Below, piece by piece: positions 36,940 to 48,348 of a stretch of 64,000 nucleotides of DNA (the stretch's first letter is position 1; every line of letters begins with the position of its first letter). The notes beneath the pieces are model-generated. The model ran no database searches. It saw only the letters and a program-made list of their open reading frames with translations, and was not told where the DNA came from. The position numbers were made by a program, and so were the translations under genes. The stretch comes from Cannabis sativa. Taxonomy: Eukaryota; Streptophyta; Magnoliopsida; Rosales; Cannabaceae. The DNA lies in assembly GCF_029168945.1 (NCBI RefSeq), contig NC_083603.1:33143396-33207395 (forward strand), given 5' to 3'.

Positions 36940-38842
36940 TATTGAAAATTATTTTACCAGAACCTTAGATCTACTCACAAGTATATTGATTAACACCATA
37001 AATATGAACTTCTAAAACGATTATAAATTAAACACATATAAAGTATGAGAAACCTTACATTGGGTCCAGCGGAATAAAATGTGTCCTTCCATTTAGATCT
37101 CTAACCCTTGTATCCTTTCTGTCGTAGAGTATTATCAAGATCTGAACCTGGATCTCTTTCTCTCCTTTCTTTAGTGCTGAATCTCCTTCTTGTTGAATGT
37201 CTTTCTTCACGATCTTCCTCACTATGATTGAGGTATCACTTGCTGTGTGTGGGCACTACTCTATCACTAAGAGATTCGAAATTATTCAAGGAAGAAGAGG
37301 GTATAGGTGGCGGCTAGCTTAGAGAGAGAAGGCTCAGGTTTTTCCTTTGAAGGAAACAAGATGTGAAACTGTATATCTCTTGAAGCCTTCACTATCTATT
37401 TATAGCATACCACATAGGGTTATGTTTGAATTATTTGGCATTAAAATAATGAAAATATCAGATTATAAAGCCTATAAAAGTGGTCGGCCATGGCATTATG
37501 GATTTGGGCCTCACTTTTTGCAATTTTGCAGTTTTATCATTTCTGCATCTCATTTTCTCAAAAACGCCAATTTTCAAATTCAACCATTTAAATGCCAATT
37601 CTAACTATTTAATAACTATAAATAATTATTAAATAATATTTTCATTTATCATATTTACTAATTGAACCATACAAAGTATCATAATTAACAAATATGCCCT
37701 AAAAACTCTTTCTTTACAATTTCGCCCTTACTTAGTGAAAAATTCACAAATAGACATAGTCTAATTTGAGAATTATAATTGATTAATCAAAACAAATTAA
37801 ATGAGTCTTACAAGTAATATTATCTCAACTAGTGGGGGGACCATGGGTCTATATAACCGAGCTTTCAATAAGCAGATCAAGAATTTATAACCTAAATTCA
37901 CTGACTTATTAATTCTTCGTTGAATCCACGCATAGAACTTAGAATTGCACTCTCAGTATATAGAACGCTCTATATGTTCCACCATATAGACATGTCATTA
38001 GTTATCCATTGTTATAATCCTAATTTGATCAATGATCCTCTATATGAATGATCTACACTGTAAAGGGATTAGATTACCGTAACACCCTACAATGTATTTT
38101 ATCCTTAAAACACTTAACCCCGTATAAATGATATTTCAGTTATGTGAAATGAGTACTCCACCATTTATTTTCGTTTGGTCAAGCTCGAAGGAAATAATCC
38201 TTTACTCTCTATTTGCCAGATAGAAGCTATAGATTCCATATTTATGTGAGCGCTCCCACTCAATTGCACTACCGTGTTCCCAAAATGTACGTATCACCCG
38301 GACCCAAAAGTAGGCTTAACTAACAAATCAAAGAAAACGAATAACACTCTTGAGATTGAGCCTAATCATATCAGGATTTAGATCATTTGATCTAGGATCA
38401 ACTAGGCGATATTGACTTGAATAGATATCACGGTAAGTCTAATAAATCTATGTCAAAGTTCAATATCGGTCCCTTCCGATGCATACTCCATGCACCCAAC
38501 CTGAGCTTTACTTTAACCAATGCTCTGGAAAGAACATAGCCTTTCTCCAAATGCAAGTAAACTTTGTTGTAGATTATCATATTAGTAAAACCCTGTGTCT
38601 GATAAATCTAGGAATCTTTATTCACAGAGTCATGTTTACTTTCCAATGTGTTGACAACAAAATAAACAGGATCAAGTATTTGAAAAGGGTTTCAGATGAA
38701 TTTATAAATCAAATAGACAAGCAATTGATAACATGAACCAAAACATACACAAATGAATGAAAAATACTTCTGTTTCTTTATTGATGTTGAATAAAATGGA
38801 TTACATTGAAATGGAGTTTTATTTAGGGCATAAAACCCAACA
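36940..38842 (-). repeat. Element F 5' LTR
   Basis: 1903 bp; minus-strand TATA box at 37397-37404. The PBS-side terminus has two substitutions (TGTTGG to TATTGA). Confidence 0.9.
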
Positions 38843-38847
38843 TAAAG

Positions 38848-39096
38848 CACTTCAGAGATCAAGCCTTAAAGAAGGCTAAAAGAGATGAGCTCCTGTCTCC
38901 CGTGTCCTGTAGCCGCTGTGTCAAGCGTTTCGACGACGGCGTCTATATGGCCTGGCAGACAAACGGCCAAAACATCAAGCTCGACTTCTATCCCAAGCCT
39001 GAGGAGGCTATTGCTAAATTTCGGGAGAAGAAGAAGAAACTCGATGCCATGCTTGAGGCGAAGTTGGGGCCTCGCCTTCCTCCTCGCGCTGACTAG
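38848..39096 (+). pseudogene. Antisense extra ORF of element E, 3' end
   Basis: Resumes in the same frame as 19579-19581 once F and one copy of TAAAG are removed. It continues the basic coiled-coil segment (FRDQALKKAKRDELL), then a short domain with CSRCVKRF and VYMAWQTNGQ, and a Lys/Glu-rich tail ending PRLPPRAD and TAG at 39094-39096. This exact resumption shows that the exon was continuous before F arrived. The Cys-x2-Cys pair is the only metal-site-like motif and is not diagnostic. Confidence 0.75.
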
Positions 39097-39480
39097 GCCG
39101 CGGAATCCAGCCCAATTTGCCAAGATTATCTCTTCTTTTTTTTTTTTATTTATAGCTACTTTTCTTTTATTTAAGACAATCTTTAATTAAGTAGCTGCTT
39201 TATTTTCCAAGGGGAGACAATTATCTATGGCCTGTCCCTGGGCCCCTTGTATTGTATATATTATTATATTATTTTTTTTGACCTGCCCTTAGGGCCAGGA
39301 TTTTTATATATATATATATATATGATCCTTTTTTATGCATATTTCTTTTTTGGACCTACCCTTTGGGTCAGGATATTTCTTTTTGACTTTGTTTTTACTT
39401 TGAGCCTGTTTTACATCTGTCCGTGCGGTATGCCTTAGTACCCCCCCTAAGTGACATGAAAACTTCGTTTTTAAGGCACT
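39097..39480. other. Spacer between the convergent antisense gene and integrase of E
   Basis: T-rich sequence with a short (TA)n run at about 39305-39322. No gene is seen beyond the degenerate integrase tail. It probably holds the 3' UTR of the antisense gene. Confidence 0.5.
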
Positions 39481-40305
39481 CAGTTTTATTATAAAATTTG
39501 GAGGTTGCATACACTTAGACGATACAAATCTTTTAATAAAGCCTAAGTTAACATATTTGGGTTGGTAATATTTTCGGAGGTGATCGGCATTCCAGGCCCT
39601 TGGCACAATGGTTCCATCCATCCTTTTTAGCTTAAAGGTTCCGAAGCCAATTTCATCCTCGATTTCATATGGGCCTTCCCAATTTGGCCCAAGTACCCCC
39701 ACTCTGGGTTCTTGGGTGGCTGGGAATACTCTTCTTAAGACCATATCCCCAATAGTAAATTTTCTGTTTTTAACTTTGGAGTTAAAATATTTTGTCACCT
39801 TCTTTTGATAAGTTGCCATTCGTATTTGCGACTCGTCTCGGAGCTCTTCAACTTGATCCAGTACTTCGTGTAATAAAGCTTGGTTCGTAGCTGGATCATA
39901 AGTCGTTCTCCTGTGTGACGGGAATAACGTTTCTACCGGGACCATTGCTTCACAATCGTACGCCATTGAAAAAGGCGAGTGGCCGATCATGGTTCTTGGG
40001 GTCTTTCGGTAGGCCCATAACACTCTTGGCAACTCTTCGGGCCAGTTGTTTTTGCAGGCCAGTAGCTTTTTCTTCAGGGTGACCTTTAGAATTTTGTTGA
40101 CTACTTCTGCTTGTCCGTTTGTTTGCGGTCTTGCCACCGCGGATAAGCTTTTAACGACTCCGTGTTGGTTGCAGAAGTCAGTGAATTCTTCGCAATCAAA
40201 TTGCTTTCCATTGTCAGAGACTATTTTGTGAGGCAAGCCATATCGACACTATGTTTTTAATAACAAAGTCTAGTGCTTTTTTAGCAGTTGTAGTCTTCAT
40301 TGGCT
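39481..40305 (-). pseudogene. Element E integrase core and C-terminal part (broken)
   Basis: The minus-strand frame from 40236 begins PHKIVSDNGKQFD, the second catalytic Asp. It continues with ARPQTNGQAEVVNK (catalytic Glu), WAYRKTPRTMIGHSPF, GDMVLRRVFPAT and the GPNWEGPYEI motif of the gypsy integrase C-terminus, ending near RAWNADHLRKYY. The first catalytic Asp (VDYSTKW pattern) lies at about 40310-40330 in another frame. The few codons before it (GIDL-like) are missing, so a small deletion and frameshift break the domain. Confidence 0.85.
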
Positions 40306-41064
40306 CAGCCTCCGTCCATTTGGTGGAGTAGTCTACTGCGACTATTGCATACTTTACCCCTCCCTTTCCTCTTGGCAGGGACCCAGACTGCGAACGGCCA
40401 GGGGCTAGTCATCAGGGTAATCTCATTGGGAGGAGCTCTCGGTATGTTCGCGAACCTTTGGCACGAATCACATTTTTGGACGTAGTCTATGCAATCTTTT
40501 TTCATTGTTGTCCAGTAGTACCCTTGTCTCAATATTTTCTTTGAGAGACTTGGTCCTCCTGTATGATCTTCACAGAACCCTTCATGGACCTCTGGCATAA
40601 TTTGCCTAGCTTCAGGGTTCGATACACACCTTAAATAAGACATGCTGAGTCCTCTTTCGTAGAGAATTTTATCCATCATTACATAACTGTGAGCCTGATA
40701 CTGAATCTTGCTGGACATTGCCCTTTCTTGGGGCAACTCACCTTTCGTTATGTATTCTATGATGGGGATCATCCAGTTGGGTTCTTGCCCAACCGTTGCT
40801 ATGGCCTCTTTTATTTTGATGCTTGGCTCTACCAAGCGTTCCACGGGTACTACCCCCAGTTCCTCAATCTCACTGTCTAAAGCTAACTTAGCCAGACAGT
40901 CCGCATGAGCGTTCTTTTCCCTGAGGATTCTTTCTACGTTATAATCCGTGAACTCGTGGAGCAGTTCCCGGACTGTCGCCACATACGCGGCCATTCTTTC
41001 GCCGCGCGTCTGATACTCTCCCGACACCTGGTTCACGACCAGTTGCGAGTCGCTGTAGACTTCT
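40305..41064 (-). pseudogene. Element E second RNase H (C-terminal part) and integrase zinc finger
   Basis: The minus strand starts with the RNase H YSDSQLVVNQV motif at the H insertion site, then ILREKNAHADCLAKLA. This belongs to the additional RNase H of Tat elements. A linker follows, then the integrase HHCC finger (residues H151, H158, C189 and C192 of the frame from 41036: EVHEGFCEDHTGG and KCDSCQRF). The frame runs out of register at about 40385. H interrupted it; the N-terminal half is at 50640-51117. Confidence 0.85.
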
Positions 41065-43377
41065 TGTAAAGACCGGTTAGTTTAATTTGGAAATTAGCAG
41101 TTAATCATGTTTAATTATGAGAATTATTTATAGCTATTTAAATAATTATTTATACTGTTATTATTGAATTCTGAGAGGCATTTTATGTCATTTAGTAGTT
41201 TTCATAATTTTGCATTTTCCGGTGCCCGGTAACATGGAACTCGGTGTTTGGCTCAGTAAAATCACAACTTAGTATGTTAGTAGATTGGGACGGTTTATTA
41301 GACATTGGGAATGTCAGGAATGGCCGGGAATTTAGCATTTCCCAAAAATACCCCTTTAGTGTTATTTATGTGATTTTAGTGTGAAGGGGCAAAATGGTCA
41401 TTTTGCTCCATTGTTAGTTTGTCTTTTTGTGGCTTAATAATTGGAAAATATATGTTTAATTATGCTTTTTGTTGGCTGAAGTAAAAGGGGTTAAGTTGCT
41501 TTTATTTCATTTATTCATAATTTCAAAACTTAGAAAAAAATAGAAAAAATTTCAAAGCTCTCTCTTTTCCTCTCTCTCTCTCTCTCGGCTGGTTTGGTGC
41601 TTTAGGGCTGAGGTTTCTTTGATTTTCAAGCTCTTCTGTTTTCAATCTAAGTGTTCTTCAAGAGCTTGGTAAGACCTTTGTATCTTACTCTTTAAGTTTC
41701 TTTAAATTTTGATGAAAAGGATGATGTTGCATGCATAGTTTAGGTTGTTGTTCTTGCTGTGATTTTTGTTGTTGTTTGCAGAGGATTAAGCATGTTTAAA
41801 TGAGTTGAATTGAGCTGCTAGTAATGCATGATAGTTAGGTTGATTGAGTTATGGTTTTTCTATGCAAAAGCTTGAGTTTTCAAAGAGTAAATTGGAATTT
41901 TGGTGGCTGTAGTTGTTGCATGAGTTTAAGTTTGTTTTCTACAGTGTTTTTATGCATGCTTATGTCGTTCTAATCTAGGTTTGATGCTTGTTATGTTGCT
42001 TAGTCAAGTTTTGAGTTTAGAACTCAATCTTTGACCTTTAATGGTGAATTGAGTTTCTGTGTGTGAAGCTCGGTTTTGTTGCTTTAGAAATGTTCTAGGG
42101 ATATATAAAACAGGTCTGGAAGGTTTGAGGTTAATTGGATTTGTTTTGGTTGAGTTATGAATTTTTGAGTTTCTGCCTGCGAGGAACCGGAATTCCGGTT
42201 GGACAACCGGTCTACCGGTTGGGTGATTTTCAGAAACCTTAGATTTCCTCGTTTTTATGTTATTTGGGGTATTGCCATGCTTTTTATCGATAGGGAAACT
42301 TTTAGTTCCTAGTTTAAGTCCCCGGGAAGTGATTTAGCGTATGACTTATAGTGTTGTGATTTTTATGGTTTAGGAGCACATGTCCATTGCGCGTATAGTT
42401 CCGGTCGAGTGGCCGACCAAGCAAACCTGAATTCGGAATTGAGGTAAGATTAGAATAACAGTATGCATATGTAGATTACATGTTTAGCATGCATGTTAGG
42501 AAGCTTGTTAGATTACATTAGATATGTATGTTGGCTTCGAACCATCTGAATGTGTCACATCGGTACAGGCTAGAGTATGACTAGCAGTTGGAGTATGACC
42601 AGTTTGACCAAGTATAGGCTGACACTGTATCACATCGGCACAGGCTAGAGTATGACTAGCAGCTGGAGTATGACCAGTGTGCCGAGTATAGGCTGATACT
42701 GAGGTTGGTGGTTCCGTACTATTTGACGTATCACATCGGTACAGGCTAGAGTATGACTAGCAGCTGAAGTATGACCTGTTCGACCGAGTATAGGCTCATA
42801 CTGTAACACATCGGTACAGGCTGGAGTATGACCAGCAGCTGGAGTATGACCAGTTCAACCGAGTATAGGCTGTTACTTGTCAATAGTACCGTCCCTATGA
42901 ACGTTGAGGACTCAGTATCGTGTTGGATACGGTAGTTAGGGTTATGGTCAGGGTATGGGCGTCTGATCATGACCAGGATTTATGTATGATTATTATTATG
43001 CTTTTCTTACTGAGTCTGTCGACTCACAGTGCTATGTTTATGTGTAGGTAAGGGCAAGGCTAGGGCTGATGGACCAAGAGCGAGCCGGTGAAGATTGTAC
43101 ATGTCGGGGCGGTTAGGCCTGGAGCGTACGATCATCGAGACAGCGAGGCTATTTTTGTAAGTAGTCGCTAGGCGACAAGTATTTTGTATAGACAGTAAAC
43201 TTTTGTAAATGGTTTTGTAATCGGGATCCCGAGTATTTTGTATAAATATTTTACAAGTCTAATTAAAAAGCAAAAATTTTAATTAATCACGTTTTCCATA
43301 AACCTCGTTGATTAGCAACGAGCTGCACAGTATATTTAAAAATCACGTAATACGCCTATGCTAGTTAGGGTGTTACA
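41065..43377 (+). repeat. Element H 5' LTR
   Basis: 2313 bp, TGTAAAGACC...GGGTGTTACA. It contains a CT-rich tract near 41561-41587 and a tandem repeat array at 42556-42877. Confidence 0.94.
42556..42877 (+). repeat. Tandem repeats in the 5' LTR of H
   Basis: Four units, each opening CACATCGG(T/C)ACAGGCT and ending near GAGTATAGGCTG. They start at 42556, 42631, 42732 and 42807. Units are 75, 101, 75 and about 71 bp; the second has an extra tail of about 26 bp. Confidence 0.88.
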
Positions 43378-43380
43378 ATT

Positions 43381-43393
43381 TGGTATCAGAGCC
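43381..43393 (+). other. Element H primer-binding site
   Basis: TGGTATCAGAGCC, three bases after the LTR; initiator tRNA-Met type. Confidence 0.88.
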
Positions 43394-43659
43394 GCCAGGT
43401 TGTCTTCCGAAGATCGTCACGACATGTACAATCATCATCAGCAGTTAGCTCGTTCTACAGTTCAGTAAGCTTTTATTGCTTTAGTAGTTTATTTAATTTT
43501 TTATGAAATAAGGAAAGCCTGATAGGAAGCATGTTAGTAGCCTGATAGTAGAATAGGCGCATGTTTCGTTTTTAATTTCCAAATTAAGCGGCATTAGTAA
43601 GCTCTCCTTGAACACGACTTGATACGCCAACTCTTGGTTTCGCAGGCGGTTCCGACTAG

Positions 43660-44937
43660 ATGGACGCCAGTCAGACTACCAGGAGCCAGGGCAATTCAGT
43701 GGGGTCAAATCAGGGATAGGGAACTCAGTTTCCCCCGCAAGCTAGGGGCCGAGGTAGAGGTCCGAGGGGCAGGGCTCGTGGTCGGGGTGATGAGAACCCG
43801 CCACAGGCTGCCCAGGCTGCCCAAGCCGATCAGGGAGCCCAGAATTGGGAAGTTAGGTTTGCTGAAATGCAACCCAGAATTGAAGAACAAGACTTAGAGA
43901 TTCGGAGACTGAGGCATCAGGGTGCTCCTGCAGTGCCTGTGCCAGAAGTTCCAGTGGCACCCGCCCCTTCTGCTCAGGCCAAAATAGTTGTGGCGGCTAA
44001 CAGAATGGAACCTTTGTATGAAAGGTTTCGGAAGCAAGCACCTCCGGTCTTTCTGGGAGGTCCAGATGTGATGAAGGCCGAACAGTGGCTAACGGTGATC
44101 ACCAGAATTCTGAATTTTATGGGTGTCACCGGGAATGACAGAGTGGTGTGTGCCACCTTCCAGTTCCAAGAAGACGTTCTGGTTTGGTGGGACATGGTGT
44201 CTCAGATCCATGACGTCACTACCATGACCTGGGAAAGGTTCCAGGAACTCTTCAATGCCAAGTATTATAACGAGGCGGTCAGAAGCGCCAAGAGGAAATA
44301 GTTCACCCACCTGACCCAGCGGAAGAATATGAGCGTGACAGAGTATACTACTCAGTTCGACCGGTTGGTGAGGTTAGCCTCGGGAATAGTGCCAGCTGAC
44401 TTCAGCAAAAAGGAGAAGTATCTGGACGGGTTAAATGTGAAGATTAAACACGACTTGATGATCACCACCGACGACAAGACCACCTATGCTGAGATGGTGG
44501 AGAAGGCACTGCGAGCTGAGGGCACAGTTGGATGTATGTTGGAGTCTGCTAGTACTCCAGCGAGTGGCGGGGCTCCTACCCCTCCTGCATCAGGCTTTAG
44601 CAGGGGGAGTAGGGGTTCGGCCATGGACCAGAAGAGGAGAACATCCACTGCATCCGGTGGCTCGAGTCAGAACAAGAGGTTCCAGAGGAACCAGGGTAGA
44701 GGTAGTCGTCCTAATGGTGCAGAGACCAGGTTTTCTTATCCTGAGTGCCCCAGCTGCAAAAGGCACCATCGGGGTGAATGCAAAGGTCAGGGATGCTTTC
44801 ACTGTGGCATGCCCGGGCACTTCAAGAGGGATTGTCCCCACCTCCGATCAGAGGCACCGAGGGCTCCGGCGATACCACTCCAGCTAGGGTGTTCGCCATC
44901 ACTCAGGCTGATGCAAATGCCAGCCCTTCACTTGTAA
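43660..44937 (+). pseudogene. Element H gag (broken)
   Basis: Start ATG at 43660 (MDASQTTRSQG). An Arg/Gly-rich stretch follows, then the retrotransposon gag domain (residues about 121-300, with PPVFLGGPDVMKAEQWL, WWDMV and ERFQELFNAKYY), then a CCHC knuckle starting at residue 379 ([14 protein letters not shown]). Premature TAG codons are at 43717 and 44299; the second replaces what is probably CAG. The frame runs out of register with pol at about 44840-44870, where chromoviruses normally have one continuous gag-pol frame, so a small indel has separated them. Gag packages the RNA and forms the particle; this copy cannot. Confidence 0.88.
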
Positions 44938-47900
44938 CAGGTCAGCTTTCAGTTAATAAGTCGTATTACTCAGTGTTGTTTGATTCTAGGGCTACACATT
45001 CTTATGTGGCAGCCAGAGTCTTTAGTAAATTGGATAGACCATATGATAGATATGAATCAGGTTTTGGAACCCTATTACCTGGCGGAGAGTTAGTTATCTC
45101 CAAAAGGTGTATTAGGTCTATGCCGATCAGAATAGATGGTAGAGAGTTAAGTGCTGACTTGATAGAGATGAGCTTAGTAGAGTTCGATATTATTTTAGGA
45201 ATGGATTTCCTATCGAAATATTTGGCTAGTATTGATTGCAAGAGGAAGATGGTGATCTTCCAACCGGAAAGTGAAGAACCATTTGTGTTTGTTGGTTCAG
45301 TCCGGGGATCTCGAATCCCGGTGATTTTGGCCATGTCAGCTAGGGAATTATTGCATGGTGGATGCTTAGGGTTTCTGGCCGTGGTGATGGACACCACTCG
45401 GCCAGATACCATTTGGCCAGAGGACATCAAGGTGGTTCGGGAATTTTTAGATGTTTTTCCCGAAGAACTTCCAGGGTTACCACCTCAGCGGGAGATTGAC
45501 TTCGTGATAGATTTTGCACTAGGGGTGGAACTAATTTCCAAAGCCCCGTATAGGATGGCTCCAGCTGAACTTAAGGACTTAAAGATTCAGCTCCAGGGGT
45601 TGCTTGACATCGGGTTTTTTCGGCCTAGTGTGTCACCTTGGGGAGGCCCAGTTTTATTCGTCAAGAAGAAAGATGGAACTATGAGGATGTGCATCGATTA
45701 CAGAGAATTGAACAAGCTGACAGTGAAGAATAAATATCCATTACCTAGGATCGATGATCTGTTCGATCAACTTCAGGGGAAGATGATCTTTTTTAAGATT
45801 GATCTCCGCTCGGGTTATCATCAGTTGAAAATCCGAGAGGAGGACATTCCGAAGACGGCTTTCCGTACTAGGTATGGACATTATGAATTTCTGGTTATGT
45901 CGTTTGGACTAACCAATGCTCCTGCAGCATCTATGGATTTGATGAATAGAGTATTCAAGGATTTCCTCGATATCTGTGTGATTGTGTTTATCGACGACAT
46001 CCTTGTGTACTCTCAGTCAGAAGAGGAGCATGAGTTACATCTTCAGATGGTACTGCAACGGCTTCGGGAACACAAGCTTTATGCCAAGTTCAAGAAATGT
46101 GAATTCTGGCTATCTCAGGTGTCCTTCTTAGGGCACATCGTCAGCCAAGATGGGATCAAGGTGGATCTCGGGAAGATAGAATACGTCAGGGATTGGCCGA
46201 GACCGAAGACAGTGACAGAAATTAGAAGCTTCTTGGGTTTAGCTGGGTATTACCGTAGGTTCGTGGAAGGGTTTTCAAAAATTTCAATGCCCTTAATCGA
46301 ACTTACAAAGAAGAATCAGCGATTTGTCTTGTCAGACAAGTGCGAAGCTAGTTTTCAGGAGCTGAAGCAGAGGTTGATTACCGCTCCAGTGCTAGCTTTG
46401 CCTTCAGACAACGAGAAATTCGTAGTTTATTGCGATGCATCCAGACAGGGTCTGGGGTGTGTGCTGATGCAAGCCGATCGGGTCATCGCTTATGCCTCCC
46501 GTCAGTTAAAGGATTACGAACAACGATACCCGACTCATGATCTAGAGTTCGCCGCGGTGGTTTTTGCATTGAAGATTTGGCGGCATTACCTTTACGAAGA
46601 AAGGTGTAAAATCTATACCGACCATAAAAGTCTCAAGTATTTCTTTACTCAGAAAGATTTGAACATGAGACAGAGACGTTGGTTGGAATTAGTGAAAGAC
46701 TACGACTGTGAGATTCTCTATCACCCTGGGAAGGCCAATGTAGTGGCCGATGCCCTGAGCAGGAAGGGTCCCGGGCAGGTAGCTAGCATGGTTCAGATCT
46801 CACCTCAGCTAGCAGAGGATATGGTTAGATCGAGCATTGAGTTTGTGGTAGGTCAGCTTCACAATTTAACGCTGCAATCTGATCTATTAGAAAGAATTAA
46901 AGCCGCTCAGATGACCGATCCAGAGTTAGTGAAAATCAGAGAGGAGGTTTTGGCTGGTCAAGCCAGGGACTTTTCAGTGTCAGACAACAGGATGCTTCTG
47001 TATAAAGCTAGAGTTTTTTTTCCGAATAGTGTGGAACTCAGGAATGAGATCTTTGAGGAGGCTCATTCTACCCCTTATTCTCTGCATCCCGGCACCACTA
47101 AGATGTACCAAGATCTTAAACCGTACTTCTGGTGGAGCGGTATGAAGAAGAATTTGGTGGAATTCGTATCGAGATGCCTCACTTGTCAGCAGATTAAGGC
47201 TGAACATCAGAGACCAACAGGGTTGTTGCAGCCTTTAACCCAACCTGAATGGAAGTGGGAAGATATCCCGATGGATTTCGTGGTTGGGTTACCTAGAACA
47301 ACGGGCTTATTCGATTCCATCTGGGTAGTGGTGGATCGATTCACGAAATCTGCTCATTTTCTACTTGTTAGAACAACATCTACAGTGGATCAGTTGGCAG
47401 AATTGTACGTTAAAGAGATTGTTAGACTTCACGGGGTACCGAAGTCTATAGTTTCGGATAGGGATCCGAAGTTCACCTCCAAGTTTTGGCAGAGTTTGCA
47501 ACGAGCAATGGATACAAAACTGAAATTCAGTACAGCATTCCATCCTCAGACAGATGGTCAGTCCGAAAGGACAATTCAGATATTGGAGGACATGTGACGA
47601 GCCTGTGTTATGGATTTTGAAGGCTCTTGGAATAAATATCTACCGTTGATAGAATTTTCTTACAACAACAGTTATCAGAGTACGATAGGGATGGCTCCCT
47701 ATGAACAGTTATACGGTAGGAAGTGTAGATCTCCCATCCACTGGGTTTAGACAGGGGAGAGGAAGTACTTAGGTCCGGAGTCAGTGCAGCGGACCAATGA
47801 GGCAATAGAGAAGATAAAAGCTAGAATGCTCGCCTCACAGAGTAGACAAAAAAGTTACGCAGATCCGAAACGCAGAAATGTTGAGTTCCAAGTAGGGGAC

Positions 47901-48347
47901 CATGTGTTTTTACGGGTATCTCCAATGAAGGGGATCAAACGTTTCGGGAAAAGAGTCAAGTTATGCCCTAGATTTACAGGACCTTTCGAGATTCTCGAGA
48001 AGATAGGTCAAGTGGCATACCGGTTAGCGTTGCCTCCAGCTTTATGAGTAGTTCACAACGTATTCCATGTCTCGATGTTGAGAAAATACGTTTCAGATCC
48101 CTCTCATATACTCAGTTATGAGAGCCTAGAACTGCAGCCAGATATGTCTTATGAAGAACAACAAGTGTAGATCCTGGATAGAAAGGATAAAGTCCTTCGG
48201 AATAAGAGCATAGCATTGGTCAAAGTTCTCTGGAGAAACAGTAAGGTGGAGGAAGCCACCTGGGAGCTAGAGTCAGATATGAGAGCTCAATATCCAGAGT
48301 TATTCAGGTTAGATTTCGGGGACGAAATCCTTTTAAGGGGGGAATAG
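44778..48347 (+). pseudogene. Element H pol: PR, RT, RNase H, INT and chromodomain-like tail
   Basis: Open for 939 codons to 47597, then in the same frame to the natural stop at 48345-48347 with stops at 47595 (TGA), 47748 (TAG), 48045 (TGA) and 48168 (TAG). Real pol sequence starts near 44853. PR has D69-S-R71 where the active site should be DSG. RT has [17 protein letters not shown] and catalytic FIDD at about residues 404-407. RNase H has [13 protein letters not shown] and [14 protein letters not shown] has the HHCC finger near 760-803, catalytic Asps near 832-850 and 893, and Glu in QSERTIQ near 928. After the stops, GDHVFLRVSP and a chromodomain-like VLWRN...EEATWELE tail are legible. 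RT, RNase H and the INT core look intact; PR does not. Confidence 0.92.
48335..48347 (+). other. Element H polypurine tract
   Basis: AAGGGGGGAATAG, overlapping the pol stop codon and ending one base before the 3' LTR. Confidence 0.85.
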
Positions 48348-48348
48348 T

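Larger units (their letters stand above)
19582..38842 (-). mobile_element. Element F: Ty1/copia element, inserted in the antisense gene of E and split by G
   Basis: LTRs at 19582-21482 and 36940-38842 with a perfect TSD, TAAAG (19577-19581 and 38843-38847). On the minus strand it has LTR, PBS, leader, gag, PR, INT, RT, RH, purine tract, LTR. The start of the right LTR is mutated (TATTGAAAATT for TGTTGGAAATT). Without G it is about 10.1 kb. Pol is recognisable throughout but has one frameshift and several stops. Confidence 0.93.

Noticed and set aside
43619..43897. Alternative open frame over the start of gag in H
   Set aside because: The frame with ATG at 43660 gives the family-type Gag despite a TAG; the open alternative has no Gag features.
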